Below are positions 24,565-38,490 of a stretch of DNA of 64,000 bases, in pieces. The DNA is from Allacma fusca. Its lineage: Eukaryota; Arthropoda; Collembola; Symphypleona; Sminthuridae. The notes beneath the pieces are model-generated. The model was not told where the DNA came from, made no database searches, and was given only the letters and a program-made list of their open reading frames with translations. The position numbers and the translations under genes are program-made. Where the stretch lies: positions 47,936,847-48,000,846 of the forward strand of contig OX359248.1 of NCBI GenBank assembly GCA_947179485.1, in the 5' to 3' direction. Within the stretch, counting starts at the first letter, position 1. Each line of letters begins with the position of its first letter.

Positions 24565-27500
24565 AGCCCACTTGAGTACACTGACACTAACTGAAAAGAA
24601 TTTCTTAAATATCTGTCGGGTAAAATTAACTGCTTACTATACAGTGGTGTGTTATATAGTTGCGATACTAATTATAATTACTAATAGTGTCGTATTAAGT
24701 TAGTCATTAGTTTTAAAGTAAAAATGTGATGATCGCTATTTACAACACTCTCCGTGAGAAGGAAAAATTAGAGCACGGTCAAATCGGAAAATAATTCACT
24801 TTTAAATACTTAAATAATACCGTACTATTCTATTCATTCGGAATTCCGCCAGAGAGTAATGAAAATGATGGACACAAAGCAATCGATGGCATGAATTCTT
24901 ACATAAACGTACGCAGCAGTGTGCAGCATATAGGGGAAATGTATTAGCAATAGTCAATAATTATTTGTATTCAAATAATTAGCCTTTACTCATTTTCATG
25001 GCATTAGGGGAACCTCAGATGATGTAGAACAGTTACAGTAAAAACGTAAAGTTAATGCCTCCAATTATTTTCGTTTGAATGAATGATCTGAGATGTTTTG
25101 GCACGTATTATGCTATCAATTATTGCAACAATTATTACAAATTTGTTTGCATTACTGTAAAGAAATACAGCCGAAGTAATTATTACTTGGACTAGGAATA
25201 AAATTAATGCCAACCGTTATGGGCAAGAACGTGGGCCAATTTAGTATTCCAATGGCGCAAGGATTAACTCAAATTTGACCTACAGCTATGTATGCACAAC
25301 CGGAAATTATAGTAATATTAATTTTCAGTGGGACCTTCTCGTTGAACGTAACAGCGGACTAAAATTGATTTTCATTTACCTCGCTTCAATGGTGCGAGAA
25401 TTTACTTACTGGGTGGTGATGGTGACCCCAGTAAATTCTGTCACCGTCTGTAGCGAGATAAATACATCAAGCTTATGCTAATTGTAACATACCCAACCTT
25501 CGTAAAACAAGTGGTACTTCAAAAGGGACAAATGAGTGACACGTCAAACTGAAAAAAATCTTGCCGTACCTCTTATTGTTAGATCTGATCGAAAATCTCC
25601 CTAACCACAACCTGAAAAGTTCCTTGCATATAAAACCGAAGAGGCTACATTTATTCTATAAGGAACGCATAAAGCTCCATCTATCGATTGCCTAAAAAAC
25701 CCAGGAGTAGGGGGCTTTATTTTCTGTGCTGCCCGTGGTGAAGCCGGTGGGTGAAGACAATTCTTGAATTATTTCAAAGTTAAGTTTTTGTTCCGGCGCT
25801 TAAATCTTTTTCTGAAAATATTTGAATGCTATGTTGTAAATTTAAACGAAAAAAACATTGTAGCATTGTAGGTTACGAGTTAATAATAATTATTATGTTG
25901 AAAAATTCGGAGAATAAAAAACTTCAATGCAATCTGCAATAATTCTAAAACATGTTAAATGTAATGCATGAGCACTACAACCATCAGTACCAACATCACT
26001 ACGATGCTTCAAGTATGGTAGATATTCATACATGAAGGAAGCGTTCACAATAACACTCCATGATGGTATTTAATAGATTGAAGGAGGATACAATTTACAA
26101 ATCATAAGCAATAATACCAAGTAAATGATTGAAATGGAATAAATTTGTACAAAGATGAACCAACTTTGGTGCCTTGAGAGTAAACAAAATATATTTTGAG
26201 AACTCACTTAATTGGTTTCTACGAATTCATCAACAAAACAATCTCCCCCTAATTTTATTTTGCAATTTGCAATCGATCAAAAGGTTGCTGGTACATATCG
26301 CTGGCTTCGTTGGCTAAATTCTAAAGTGTTTGTTTATTTTATTATTGTAAAATTGTATTTGCGAAATTAGGGAACTACTGTACTGAGTCCTGAGGGAATT
26401 TCCTAATTAATAGACCAAATTAATCGTCGCCAGCGCTCATAAATTTTGAGATGTTATTGTAGCCATTAATAATAATTTTATTATTGGTACACGAGCTTAT
26501 CCACCACACACTTCCGCGTGCTTAGAGCTTCTGTAATCACATAACTCAATTCGCATATGTATGTGTATTTAGCATTAAGTAACCATTTAATTTCACTTAT
26601 TTGTAGGGTATGAAGAAACAATTCATTGTCCCCTACAAGACCGCATAATGAGGTATGTTAAAAAAACTTACGTTTCCTCATAATTTGCAAAACTTTTTTC
26701 ATCCCGTTTAGCACAAAAATCTCGGTAGATTGATCAAGGAAGTAAAGCAAACTCAGGAAATAGCAATTTTTCGCAATATGTTTTGTCACAGAGCCTACAA
26801 AGTAATACTAACTACATTGACACTTGAGTCAATTAGCCATTAGCCAGTGGTGGTTATGCAAGAAAAGTATTGGCTCCAAAAAAATACTTGTAAAAACTCT
26901 AAAGGGAAATTTTTAACTCGGATAAAATTTCACGTAAGCTAATACTTTTAAATATAATAATTTATGGAATATTAAAACTGTAAAAACGTTTATTTAAACA
27001 AAAACACCAAGTCTACGATGAGCATAGCTAAACTCTACTCCAATATGGATTCAGGAGTGGTAGAGCAAGGGTTTTCGAGAATTTGTGTTAAAGGTCCGGG
27101 GGAAAAATCCGTTTTATGTATGATGGGGGGGGGAAATATTTTTTTTAACGCCATCTTTAGGAGGACTAGAGGGGGCCGTTACTTGATCGTTACTTGACAC
27201 TCTGTAGTTTCCTGATTGCAACCTTAATGCTCAGCTTGCAATTTAATCGTTCAAACGTGTGCTTATAATTATACATAAGTTCTCATATACGATCTCAATT
27301 CAAGATGATCAAACTAACTATTATGCATATTAAGCGATAAAAATTATATATATGTATATGTATGTGCATACCATATTGTATACTAGTGAACTGTAATTGC
27401 AAGATTGGTCTCAAGTCTAAAGTGGTAATTTTGACGAATTGTATGTTATTATTATACAGAAAGCATTATTCTTTCTAAAACAATATTGTTTTTATTGGGT

Positions 27501-27640
27501 CATTGGGTGGCATTTACAAATAATAATTTAACCATTTTTATTAATATATTTTAGGTATATATAATCTGTAAAAGTAAATTCGCAAAAGTAATGCGGACCT
27601 CTAATAAATTGTAAGTAACTAATAATGTAGCCTATATTAC
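24565..27640. other. intergenic, no gene recognised
   Basis: AT-rich spacer upstream of the chemoreceptor. Short open frames such as 25275-25481 show no domain and no splice partner. Nothing else was recognised. Confidence 0.55.
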
Positions 27641-27687
27641 GGGCGAAGACAAAAAATCATCGCCACGCGATAATTTGAGGCTTCCCG

Positions 27688-28101
27688 TAGGTTGGCGTCA
27701 GCTATCGTCGTCAAAGTAGGATACATTTTGAGTTTTTCTTCGAAATTTCAGTTTTTGTTCGAAAAAACTATATGGCCGATTTCAACCACATAGACAGTAA
27801 CCATTACTATTTACATAAGCAATATTCACAAAATTTTCATAGAAATACATTCAGTAGTTTTGGAGATAATAGTCATTTGACATAAAGTCCAAAATTTCAA
27901 GATTTTTTACTAAAAAACTATCCGGCCAATTTCGACCAAATACGAACTCAGCCTTACTTTTGATACAAGTAATGTTCATAAACAATTTCATTGAAATCGG
28001 TTCAGTAGTTTTTGAGTAATCGTGCGGAATACTGCGGAAGGACATACGAACCTACTGACGTACGGACAAGGCTATTTTACTAAGGGGCTGACGCTACCCT
28101 A
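27688..28101. mobile_element. TIR element with GGCGTCAG/CTGACGC ends
   Basis: The left end near TAGGTTGGCGTCAGC and the right end GCTGACGCTACCCTA are imperfect inverted repeats. Two internal direct repeats carry AACTATATGGCCGATTTC and AACTATCCGGCCAATTTC, and a phrase GAAATCGGTTCAGTAGTT occurs near the right. A relative with similar ends and the same GAAATCGG phrase spans 56150-58553. Coding capacity is absent. Confidence 0.5.
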
Positions 28102-28372
28102 AAAATAGATGATTCTCCCATTTTCAAGCAAGCTACTTTCCCGATTTTTAAAAATTTATTTTATTCCTCCAGCTCAAATTCTCTGGATACAGCGGTCAAG
28201 AAAATGGAGTAAATTCATGATTGTTTTCAGGAAAAGGGCAAATTTGGTAGTTTCATCTTCCAAATGGTATTTACTCAAAATTCAAAATTTGTTTGAAAAT
28301 AATTTTGAAACTCGATTGTAGGAAATTTCATTGGCTCCCAGAAGAGTGATTAACAGGTCTATACGTTGAGAA

Positions 28373-28760
28373 TTGTGGGCATGACTCCGAATCACATCGG
28401 GCAGGATTCGAGAAATTCTTCTTCAGGCGCAAATACGCGGATAAAAGAGTTTTTGATCTTGACATTGTTTCATGGACAGTCCAAGGAATTTATGAATCTT
28501 TATGAATTTATTTTTTGAAATAATATTTGCTTTTATCTTGCCTCATATTTTTAGCTCTTGAGACTACAGTATTTGTCTTAGGAAGGCGACAGTAGGATGA
28601 AATCATTCCCCTTAAAATCTGCTTCAGAAACAGAATCTCTAAATATTTTTCTGAATCACAGACCGTCCATGAAACAATAGCAAGATCAGAAACTCTCATT
28701 TCTGCATCTTTGCTTCTACAACCGCGCCCTCTGTTCTTACGGGTCATACCCGCCAACGTA
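28373..28760. repeat. inverted duplication with coding-like conservation
   Basis: Bases 28373-28480 (plus) and 28665-28760 (minus) are related in inverted orientation, sharing GATCTTG, ATTGTTTCATGGAC and GGGCATGAC/GGGTATGAC. Translated in the matching frame both give a similar peptide core: KRVFDLDIVSWTV on plus and MRVSDLAIVSWTV on minus. No start, splice or domain identity could be assigned, so it may be a degenerate duplicated exon or a transposon remnant. Confidence 0.5.
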
Positions 28761-29154
28761 GAGACCTGCTGTTAGGTAGCTGCTCCGACATACCATGAAA
28801 TTTCCTACCGTCAAAAGAAATTATAAAACAAAAATTTAAAATACCTAAAATTTCCAAAACATCTCGACGTTGCTTCACGTTTTTGAATACTTTGACATCA
28901 ATTCTCAATAAACTTAATTTTAAAAAATCTGGAAAAGAATTTGCTTGAAAATGCATGAATCACATATCTAGTTGTATGGGCTATGGGCTAGTGGGGGAGA
29001 CAATATATATGAAACACCCGGTACAATCATCCTTTGTGAGGAACAGAAAAGGAGAATTTGTCTGAAGGATTTTTCTCCTAAGAAATATTTTAGCTATGTG
29101 ATAAATATCATAGATGAAGATATTACGGACCCGCTAGGTCTGAGGGGTTCATAA

Positions 29155-30555
29155 CTAATATTCACGAATACTGCGGTTTCAAAAACTATTCACATTTCAT
29201 TTCGATTGATTTTCTTGGGCGTAGATCCTTTCAAGTCACGAAAATCTATAAAGACCCTGTTTGACCCTTTATCTCGTTGTGGGGAAAAACTTACCTTCAA
29301 GTTAACCATATTGATTTTTGGACTGTCGCCGAAAACTGTATTTATTTTTTTGGCCTACTTTCCTCTATAATAAGACCTAATGACTTTATTTACAGCCATC
29401 CGTTTGTGACGTCTAACTTCCAAAGCCATGTCTAAATCACATCTATTCAAGTGAACACGCTGAGGTACGGTCGTGTGTGAGTCGAAGCCAGTGTAGTATT
29501 CCCGTCGTGTTGTTTATTTAAGGTAGTGAAGTAAAAATTTAGACCAAGCAATAATGACTTTTTCAATAAATCAAAATAGCAACAGAAAATACTAATGTAC
29601 GTTATAATTTATGCTTGTGCGAAATGTTTGGAAACACAAAACTCACATACTACAGGGAATTTGTAAAATTATAGTTTGCACGTGTCAAACGACCTGCCAA
29701 TCTAGCTACGATTGACTTCAAGCACGAAATGAAACAAATGTTTCTTGTCTCTTTATTACCTTTGACGAGGTATAGCAGACATCATGCATCAAATCAAAAA
29801 AAGCCCTACTGACTTTCAACTTTCATCCATTGCTCATTTCTTTTATCCCTGTGAACACATCCATATACATAAATAGGTATCTACAGAAGGTGAAGCACGC
29901 AAAGTTGTATGTTTAAACAAAAACTGAAAAATAGATATTCTTTTGAGCTTGAAGGAGATACAGATAATCAGTTACATTATCTCAAATGAGATACATGTAC
30001 ATTACTTAGAGTTCCTCCCCTGGAGGAGACCTTCGTGCAAGATCTTTTGCTTTTCTGCTAATGTCCATGCATGCATAGTAGGTTTGCCCCGAATCGAAAT
30101 AAATCTGAAATATTGAGGAAGAAAACATACAGGAGCCTTCATGAATACCCGACTTAGGTATTATTCGTAAAATATGACCCTAACATGCAACTGACAGCTA
30201 TTCATTGCTCACTTCTTTGCGAATACTCCTTTTGTTTCTGAAACAAGAGAAGTATTCTTTCTTCGACAGCATTCATGTCCTCATGCCTAAATAACGGTGC
30301 TTTCGTTTGGGGAAGTCATTTGTCTCGTGGCCGCAAACATGTACATATCCACAGCTACCAACAGAACATCAATTTATGCATGTAGATGAATATTGTGATT
30401 GATTACCTGTCAAACTTTATGCTACCTTTATACTTCCTGCGTTCATGTTGGAGTTAAACTGTGCTTAAACTCCTTTGCATTAATTCATCCGGAGTCAGTC
30501 CTTAGTCTCTCTGGTCACTTTTACCTTCCAGTTGACTTCCCGTAATCAAGTAAAG
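29155..30555. other. intergenic, no gene recognised
   Basis: AT-rich spacer upstream of the leucine-rich-repeat gene. It presumably contains that gene's promoter, but no convincing core-promoter motif was identified. Confidence 0.5.
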
Positions 30556-33500
30556 ATGAAAGGAAATTTTAGTACTCCAAGAAACCCAAATATTACACAT
30601 ATTGCGTCGACGTGCTTCCCTTCAAAAATCTCATTCCCAGTCCCAAGTCCCAATGATTCATTAAAAAAGCCAGCAGCAGTTTCTGCAGTGATTCGTAGCG
30701 TTGTTGTAGTAAAAGGATTTTTTTTTTGTGTTTTGAAAAAAGTAGGGACGGAAGCATCCATAAATAGATAGCTCTGCTGGCATATTTTCCCACTAGTTTA
30801 ATATTCTTAACAATATTGTTGTCTCTGAAAAAAATCGAAAATAAAGGAGTTTATTTCTCTAACTAATACTCTTTTGAAGAAATTAATCAATTTTTGGTAT
30901 TTGTCTTCATTGTAAGTTATGATTTTGGATTCGGCAATAACTGCAAGAAAAACCTAAATAAATATCCAATCGCTTGGTTATTGCTGTCCATGTACTTTTC
31001 TTTTAGGAAAGTGTTATGCAATGAACTTGCATAGCTTTTTTTGAGGAAAAAGACTTTGAAATGTTCAAAATAAAAGTAACAAGACGATTATTATGATCTT
31101 GACCTGAATCTCCAAACTTTTAAATCTCGATTGAAGCTCACAAGCGGAAGCTAATACTCTAAACAAAATTCAATTGAAATATTAATAACCAATACTCACT
31201 CATCCCGTCACGAAATACAACTATTAATTACCATTACCATTTACCATAATACAACAACTATAACGAAATACAACTATTATGGTAATTATGTTTCTGAATT
31301 AATAGCCATTACCAATTTATATGTACAGAAGTGTAATTATTATGAATTGTATAATTTGTAAAACACGGAGTAAATAATTTAAAATTTAAAACAAACAGGG
31401 TAGCTTCTCAAAAAAATCTGACGCCGGCGAATCAGAAATCAATTTTATGTACAATTGCTATGATTATATTAAACAACAAGGGATCCCAGGCGAATATGGT
31501 GATCCTAATTTTGAAACTATGTTGGAAGCCAAAGAAAAGTACCTCCGCTACGGACAACGGTGCAGAAAAACTGAGGAGGAGGGAGGGGAAGATGAGGATG
31601 AGGAGGAGGACAGTTGCGATGACCCCTGCTTATGCCCGGATAAAAACAGAAGATACACGCTGCCTCCCTCTCCCGAACCTTCGGATCATACCTTTGAAAA
31701 TCTAAATGCTACTAGGAGAGGTTTATGTGGGCAAATCTATCCAAAAAATTTGGGTCATGTCTTGACTGAAGATATTCTTCTGGAGATTTTGATTAGAAAT
31801 CCACAAGGAGATTATGAAATGATTCTTCCTGGAAACCAAATTTATCCCGGGTTTCTTGCGTGAGTGAGAAGTGTCTTTAATAATTGTTATTACGTAAAAT
31901 TTCAGACCCAACCTTCTTGTAATTCATTTGTAGCAATACTCCTGCCCTGCTCTTGTATTTGAAGGATTATTTCATTCAGAATTACTGTAATTTAGGAGGC
32001 GTATTTCTGATGAAGATATTCCAGTAATTGTCAACGTCTTATTGGAAATCCGTGGAATCACAAAAATAAATTTATGTTATAATGAGATAACCGATACGGG
32101 CATTCAGCTCCTGGCCCCAGCTATTCTAGAATGTGGAAATGTCGTGGACATTGACCTAATGCATAATAATTTAACAGCTCGTGGGATCCTGGCGCTGGTG
32201 AAAGTCCTCGCGGGGAGAGGTCCCTTACGGAGTCTTCGGCTGACTGGGATGAAAATAGGGGAAGAAGTAATGATTAGATTCTTTCCAAAAAAAAACGAAT
32301 TCAAAAAAATATAAAAGACAAATATATTTGATATATCATTTTTTTTAGGGAATGCGAGCCCTCACCTGTTTGGTTCTCAGTGGCCGAGTACCTCTTGACC
32401 TTGATATTGGCGAATGTGACGTCAACATCGAAGGCTTCCAGACCTTGTGCTCTGCTTTGTATGCAATCGAAAATGATATAGACTACCCGGACTTCATTTT
32501 GCTCAAGAACAATTTGCCAATGGATTTAGGTACGATCAAAAAACAAGCCTGACGATGAGTCTCATATATCGAGAGTACACTGTACACAATTTGCTTAAAC
32601 TTGATTTGTAAAATTTATTAAAACTGCATCCAGTTGCCTTAAAGAACATGAAAGCAGACTTTAATGAAGAAGTTTCTCAAACTGTACGCCTCAATCGTAA
32701 AACCAGTTTACCGGAGTTTGTACGAGTCAAAGACGTAAAGTGGAAATAAAAATATTTTAAAGAGAAATCGATTCTGTAAGCTGGGACTGATGACCTAATA
32801 AATCTTGCTGACCCAATAGGATCCATTTGCAGAGAAATTAATGCCAGGGCAAAGGGGTGGGGGCGACGCATGGGGCCTGGAGCCAGAAGTGTTCGAAACC
32901 TTTTCAGCCACGATTCTTCAAGGACTCTTTGATCTCCGGCACCGTTTCAGTGAGGATGATGTTGAGAAGCAAGAGCTTGATAACGCCTTTCTTAATCCCC
33001 CTCAAGTATTACCTGGAGACAAGCATCTACCAGAAGTAGACAAAATTATCGACAATTACAAGAAAATTCGTGATGGGGAGATGCTCAACGGAGATGACGA
33101 CGATGAGGAGTCTGTGTTTATTACCCGAAGTTTATATTGCTTAGATGATACGGAGGAAGTGTCTGTTTTAGAACCTCTGATTGACTACTCCGATGAGTAC
33201 GACCACGATTCATTTATGGATATCAATGATCATTCTGCAGATAACCCTTCAGATCTGTATACAGCTCAGGCTGCTGCTACTTTTGTGGTTAAAGAAGCTG
33301 TTCAAACTGCTGCGAAAAATACGGGTGAGTTGACTCAGATTTAAATAAAAAATATTTGAATGTAGTAACAGTCGCAACGTTTTAACCCAGGGATAATTGG
33401 TTTTATATTTATTATTTTGTTTTTACTATATTTCCATAAAATATAGCTACCAGCTCCTTCAGCGACGGCACGGATATTACTCAATTGTTACTGATGACAG

Positions 33501-35440
33501 TGCTGAACACAATTGAGAGTATCAGTCAAGGCCTGAATTTAACGGAAGAAGATTGTAATCGAATCCTGGAAGATGCAATGGAGAAGGTTTGCGAATTTCT
33601 ATTCCCAAAACTGGCCCTAAAGTGTCAAGTGACTAAAGATGACATTCGTTGCTTCTTCAAAGTCCTGTTAAATGCATCGAAAGGAACATTTAAGCAGTTG
33701 TTAGAAAACCCCTTCATTACTCAGGTACCGTCTTTTTTTGTGATTTCAGTTTTCATATGTTGATATCATGTCATCAAAATTAATGAATTTATGTTGGGTA
33801 AATAATTATTGTATGTACATATAGTGGTGTGATTGATTATTAGGCACTTGTTGACCACGGGACAATTGCTTGCAGGGAAGCTGACCAACAACGCCAAGGT
33901 CGGAGATTGAAAAGTCGAGGAGGCGCCATGTCGGAGTCACAAATCCGTACAATAGCAGCAAGTTTCCTTCAAGGAGTGATTAAAGAGTCTGCTAGAATCG
34001 TCGGAGTTGCTAGCCCTTTCGGATTGGAGGAAGACCTTACAAGCGATTTAGCAGCCACCGAATTGAAAATAGATGAGACCCTGAATTCCTTATTTGATAC
34101 GGCAGGATCTTTAGCTTCTGACATTAAAGCTAGAGCCAATGTATGTAAAATATAAATTTTGATAAGGCTTGATGTTTTCTATGCATACGAGGGTTAAATG
34201 TATAAGATAATTTAATTTGGCTGTTAATACTACAGTAATAATATTTGTTTTGTGTTTTCATTTTCTAAAAACAGCAAATCGATGAGGTGAATCAGGAATA
34301 TGGAGATGCAGCTGACGGTTTTGTATTTGATTTATTCGAAAATGTTCATAAACTCGTCTGCGAAACTGAGATGAAAGACGGCGATGACGAAGACGATACA
34401 AGCAAGGGACCCCAGACTTATAAACATGTATCAAGACCTGTTCGTTTAGTACTTAATCGCCCATTATTTGGACCTAGCTCGGACATATTAGCGGCAAAAA
34501 TTGGTGACTATTTGGCCGTAAGTTTCTAAAGTATAAAAACTTGATGCAAGCGGTTAACATCTTTTGTGATCTTGAAGATGGGTATTTTTCATAGAGTAAC
34601 ACATCAGTGAAAGCCCTGCATATGCAAAAATGGGAATTAGCTGAAGACGGTATGGCTGCTCTGATGGAACCGATTTTATCCCGAAATACGACTTTGGTTT
34701 TAATGGATCTGGCGTGCAACTACTTGGCTGCGGATGGTATCAAGTTGCTTTCCATTTACATGACCCAAAACAAGAATCTGAGACATTTGATTCTGCACCA
34801 TAACGGCATTAAGGATGCTGGTTTAGCGTATGCCAAATTGTGAAGCTTTAACTATGTGTGGATTGATAATCTACAAGCCTTCTTTTAATTGACATGTTTT
34901 TTCACCAGACACCTCAACGAGCATTTAATGGAGTCTTCACTAGTGAGTTTGGATATTGCTCACAATGACATTACCAATAAGCAACTCAATCCGTTGCTGA
35001 CAATTTTACCTCTGACTCAAATTCGTGCTTTATTTCTGTGGGGAAATAAATTCGGTCCGGAGACGTGGGCTGTAAGCTTTTCTAGGGTTTTCATAAAACA
35101 TTCTACATTCTTTCTAACTGACATAACTTATGAGTAGCAATTAGGAATGGATGGATGAGCTCATGTTGTAGTACCAATAATAATTTGCGATATTTGCTTG
35201 CAGCGCATGAAAAGCTTGTACGACCAAGGAATACTGAATGCAGGTTCCACGGATATAATTTTACAACAAGCTGACCAGGAAAGAATGGTAGTGAAAAATA
35301 TGCAGATCAGAGATACAAATGAATATTATGAAGTACCCGCAGAAGCTGACGTTGGCTTGAGGCTCCCTCCATCGTACGTTGACCAGCCTCATAAGCAACC
35401 TCGTCGTCTCGGGACCACAAATGCCAGTGTGATATTTTAA
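30556..35440 (+). CDS. leucine-rich-repeat protein with two separated LRR blocks
   Basis: Ribonuclease-inhibitor-type LRR protein, probably cytoplasmic and a protein-binding scaffold; not confidently assignable to a named orthologue. Secure exons: 31399-31859, 31996-32266, 32349-32529, 32634-32734, 32835-33324, 33447-33724, 33844-34140, 34275-34517, 34595-34839, 34909-35071, 35204-35440. All joins keep frame. A first exon 30556-30708 with a GTAAAA donor fits phase 0 and gives 1039 aa in total, but it is a guess; otherwise translation may begin at ATG 31447. Exon 31399 has a strongly acidic E/D run near codons 108-120. LRR block 1 (about residues 205-355) carries INLCYNEITDTG and IDLMHNNLTARG. 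Block 2 (about 825-990) carries LMDLACNYLAADG, LILHHNGIKDAG and LDIAHNDITN. Between them lie about 470 residues that are acidic, then helical. No signal peptide or membrane span is visible. Confidence 0.82.
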
Positions 35441-35508
35441 ACGTAAAAATATTATTATGCTACGAGTTAGTTGGTAAACAAATATAGACACACATACTTA
35501 TATTCTCG

Positions 35509-35514
35509 AATAAA
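35509..35514 (+). terminator. polyadenylation signal of the LRR gene
   Basis: AATAAA lies 69 bases after the stop codon at 35440, in an AT-rich context. The position is typical for a short animal 3' UTR. Confidence 0.55.
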
Positions 35515-36978
35515 ATATAAAATGATGACTTACATAATTACTTAAACTATTCCCAGGAACTCACAATAAGACTTATTGGTGAATCATACCTACGAAAAGG
35601 TTGAGGAACAAAATTGGCGTGTCCAGTTTTTCGAAATTGTTTTGTTTCATAATAATACACTTCAAAGCAAGGGCCATTCGTGGGTTAAATTCTAAGAGTT
35701 AATTAATTCTAAATAAATCTGAAGTGTGTACAATAATTCGGTCAATAATTGTGTAATCATGTAATCATGTATAGCTAAAACTTAGTTCATCTTTCTGCTG
35801 CAAAATTTTCATAATGGACTTATGACTAAATGACTCAAAATGGAATTTTATAATCCTGACTAATTTTCTGAAATTATCTTTAGTAACCCCATCAGATTTT
35901 TTTTAAAGTAAATACATATTCATATGACTCGAAATAATATATGAGCTAATTAAGTATTTCTAAAATATTTTCCGCATCCTTGATTACAAATTTGCTGCAT
36001 TAAAAGACTAGCTATTGTGCTACAACCCAAACCAATTTTTTAAATAACTATTATTTAAAAAAATATGCAGACTACATCTGTGGGCTCTTCTGATTTCAAC
36101 AGTTCGATTTGAAACAATTCTGATTTATTCTGTCAACAATGTGATATGTGATACATGTACTCAAGAACTCAAGAATATCCGAATTCGCCACAAAAGTTCT
36201 GACCCATCTTGAGGAAATATCACTCTTTATTAATGCAGACAAATCTTGAAGATGAGTTACTGCATGTATTTCTTTTAGCTCAATAATATGGCAGTACAAA
36301 TTATCCATCGTGGACAATAAAGCAGCTCAAAACCTTTGAGTGGACTGGTCAGATTCAGTAAATCTGGTATAGGCTTGCTACAGATATTCTGAAAAAAATT
36401 CAAACTAAAAATAAAGACATAAACTAAAGGGAAAAGTTTTAATTTTTCACTTATATAACTGTATGGAGGAAACATTTAGCAAAATTACTTCTCAACAAAT
36501 GTTAACCTATTTACATTATGCATACACTCACATTATGTATGCAAGGTCTTCCATACATTCACATCACTTGTTCTTGTTTATTCTGTATCTGTATTCTGTA
36601 CTGACAGTTGAATGGACTCATTGTCAGCTTGCTCAAGAGCAGGACATTGCGTTGTGAAACATGTCCGTCTCTCAAGAAGCCTGGAATGATGGAATTCCCA
36701 AACGCCCAATTAAAAAATATACACTGGCTTATAATTATTACATCATAGGAAACTTAAATGGCAAGATACATCTCTTTATGCAATGCCATCACATATAAAT
36801 AAAATGCAAAGTACCCTGGCTGCTGTAGTACGCATCACAGTAGGGGAATTATCATGTATCCTCTATAATTACAGGTAATTATGCTCTCGCTATAAAGATG
36901 CCCATAAATACATACAGGGGCCACACAGGTTGGATTCACCCCTGTTTACTACTTAAAGTTGTAATTTTCCTCCTTATA
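35515..36978. other. intergenic, no gene recognised
   Basis: AT-rich spacer between the LRR gene and the second foldback element. Short frames (36096-36317, 36275-36475 minus; 36463-36657 plus) have no supporting features. Confidence 0.55.
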
Positions 36979-37320
36979 ATATCGTCGCTGAAGAGGCAAA
37001 ATGGAATACATGCATTTTGGATTAAAATCAAAATGGTCTACATGCAGTTTTACTAAATGCAAAATGGAATAGATGCATCAAGTTTTAAAAGCAAAATGGA
37101 ATAAGTGCAATTTCGTCTAAAAGCAAAATGGTCTACATGCGTGTATACTTTCATAATGTATGTAGACCATTTTGCTTTTAGTGAAAACTGCATGTAGTTC
37201 ATTTTGCTTTCAGGAAAGCTTGCAACTATTCCGTTTTGCCTTTAAGGAAAAAGGCATGTAGACCATTTTGCTTCTATTCGAAATTGCACTTAGTCCATTT
37301 TGCCTCTTCAGCGACGATAT
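36979..37320. mobile_element. foldback element, copy 2
   Basis: Same ends (ATATCGTCGCTGAAGAGG and inverse) and the same inverted array of ~32-base GCAAAATGG units as 16697-17031. Much of the right half is almost identical to copy 1, including AAAACTGCATGTAGTTCATT and CTTGCAACTATTCCGTTT. It is intergenic. Confidence 0.9.
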
Positions 37321-38490
37321 GTAGCATGTCCATTAAGAGTCAAATTAACTTCCCGTGTCGCTCTTATATATGTACTGCAACAGAAATCTGAATGTGCATC
37401 CATCCTTACATTAATAATGCATTAAAGGGAAGTTGGAATGATGAGAAAATGTAGTCAATATTTTCGGCATTTATTTTGTGGTGCTGTCACTAGGTTCAAC
37501 TCAAAGGGTTCAAATAAATAATTTAATGAATGCATTATGCGTGAAAGTACAGAGCCATAGAAGAGCGACATCGTACTATAAGGAAGGCCACTGCCACCGA
37601 AAATCGATCCACTAAACTGAGTTTCAAGCAGTGCCGGCTCCCGTACGTGCCTCACTGGTGCTCTCTCCGTTATGCAATCATCAGTTCCGTCTCTATCATA
37701 TGCTCTTTTTCTACCGGGCTATCTCAAGAAGTTCAGTCACAGGGCAGGAGGCACAAGTTCACTTCGTGGTCTTGTCTTTAATTTCTTCTACCGATTTCCC
37801 ATTTAACGATCCCACTCATTATCATTAGACTTGTGGAGGGAACGTGGAAGCGATTACATAATACACTTGCCCTGGAAATACATATCTGAGTATACGCTTA
37901 TCAGTTGATATCACTTCCAGAAGTTCAGTGCTTCAATCAACTTCAATGTTAACCCATATAATTCTAAGGTTTGTATAAGGGTAGCCTCATTCCTCAATTT
38001 ATGCAAGCAGAGAAAGATAACTATAAGTTATTCACTATACGCTTCTCAGAAATATTCCATCAATCCAGCCTTTTGTCAGTCGGAATTCCCAGCCTCCGAG
38101 AGTACAGTATTAGCCATAGCAGGACTCTACTTTTAAATATTGAATTTACTGCCAACTGTCATTTAGACGCCTCTCCTATAGGGAAAAAGATAACGTGCGT
38201 AATGTATAAGAATCAATTAATATGTGCTTTGTCCGTATGGAGGACTAGCACGAGTAATTTATTCTGCCTCATCTTCACTTTAAAATAGCTCAACGATTTT
38301 ATTGTTGGTGGAGTGTGAGACAAAAACATAACAAACATAATGGTGAAGGTGACTCATTGTTAATTGAGAGAGTTGATATAAGTTATTGATGTGCACCTAT
38401 GCAATTTTATAGATTTCGGAATGCTATAAAGGTGGAACGTCCGCAGGCAACAGCAAATAAAATTAAAAGTGATTATAATCACTGAGTTAG

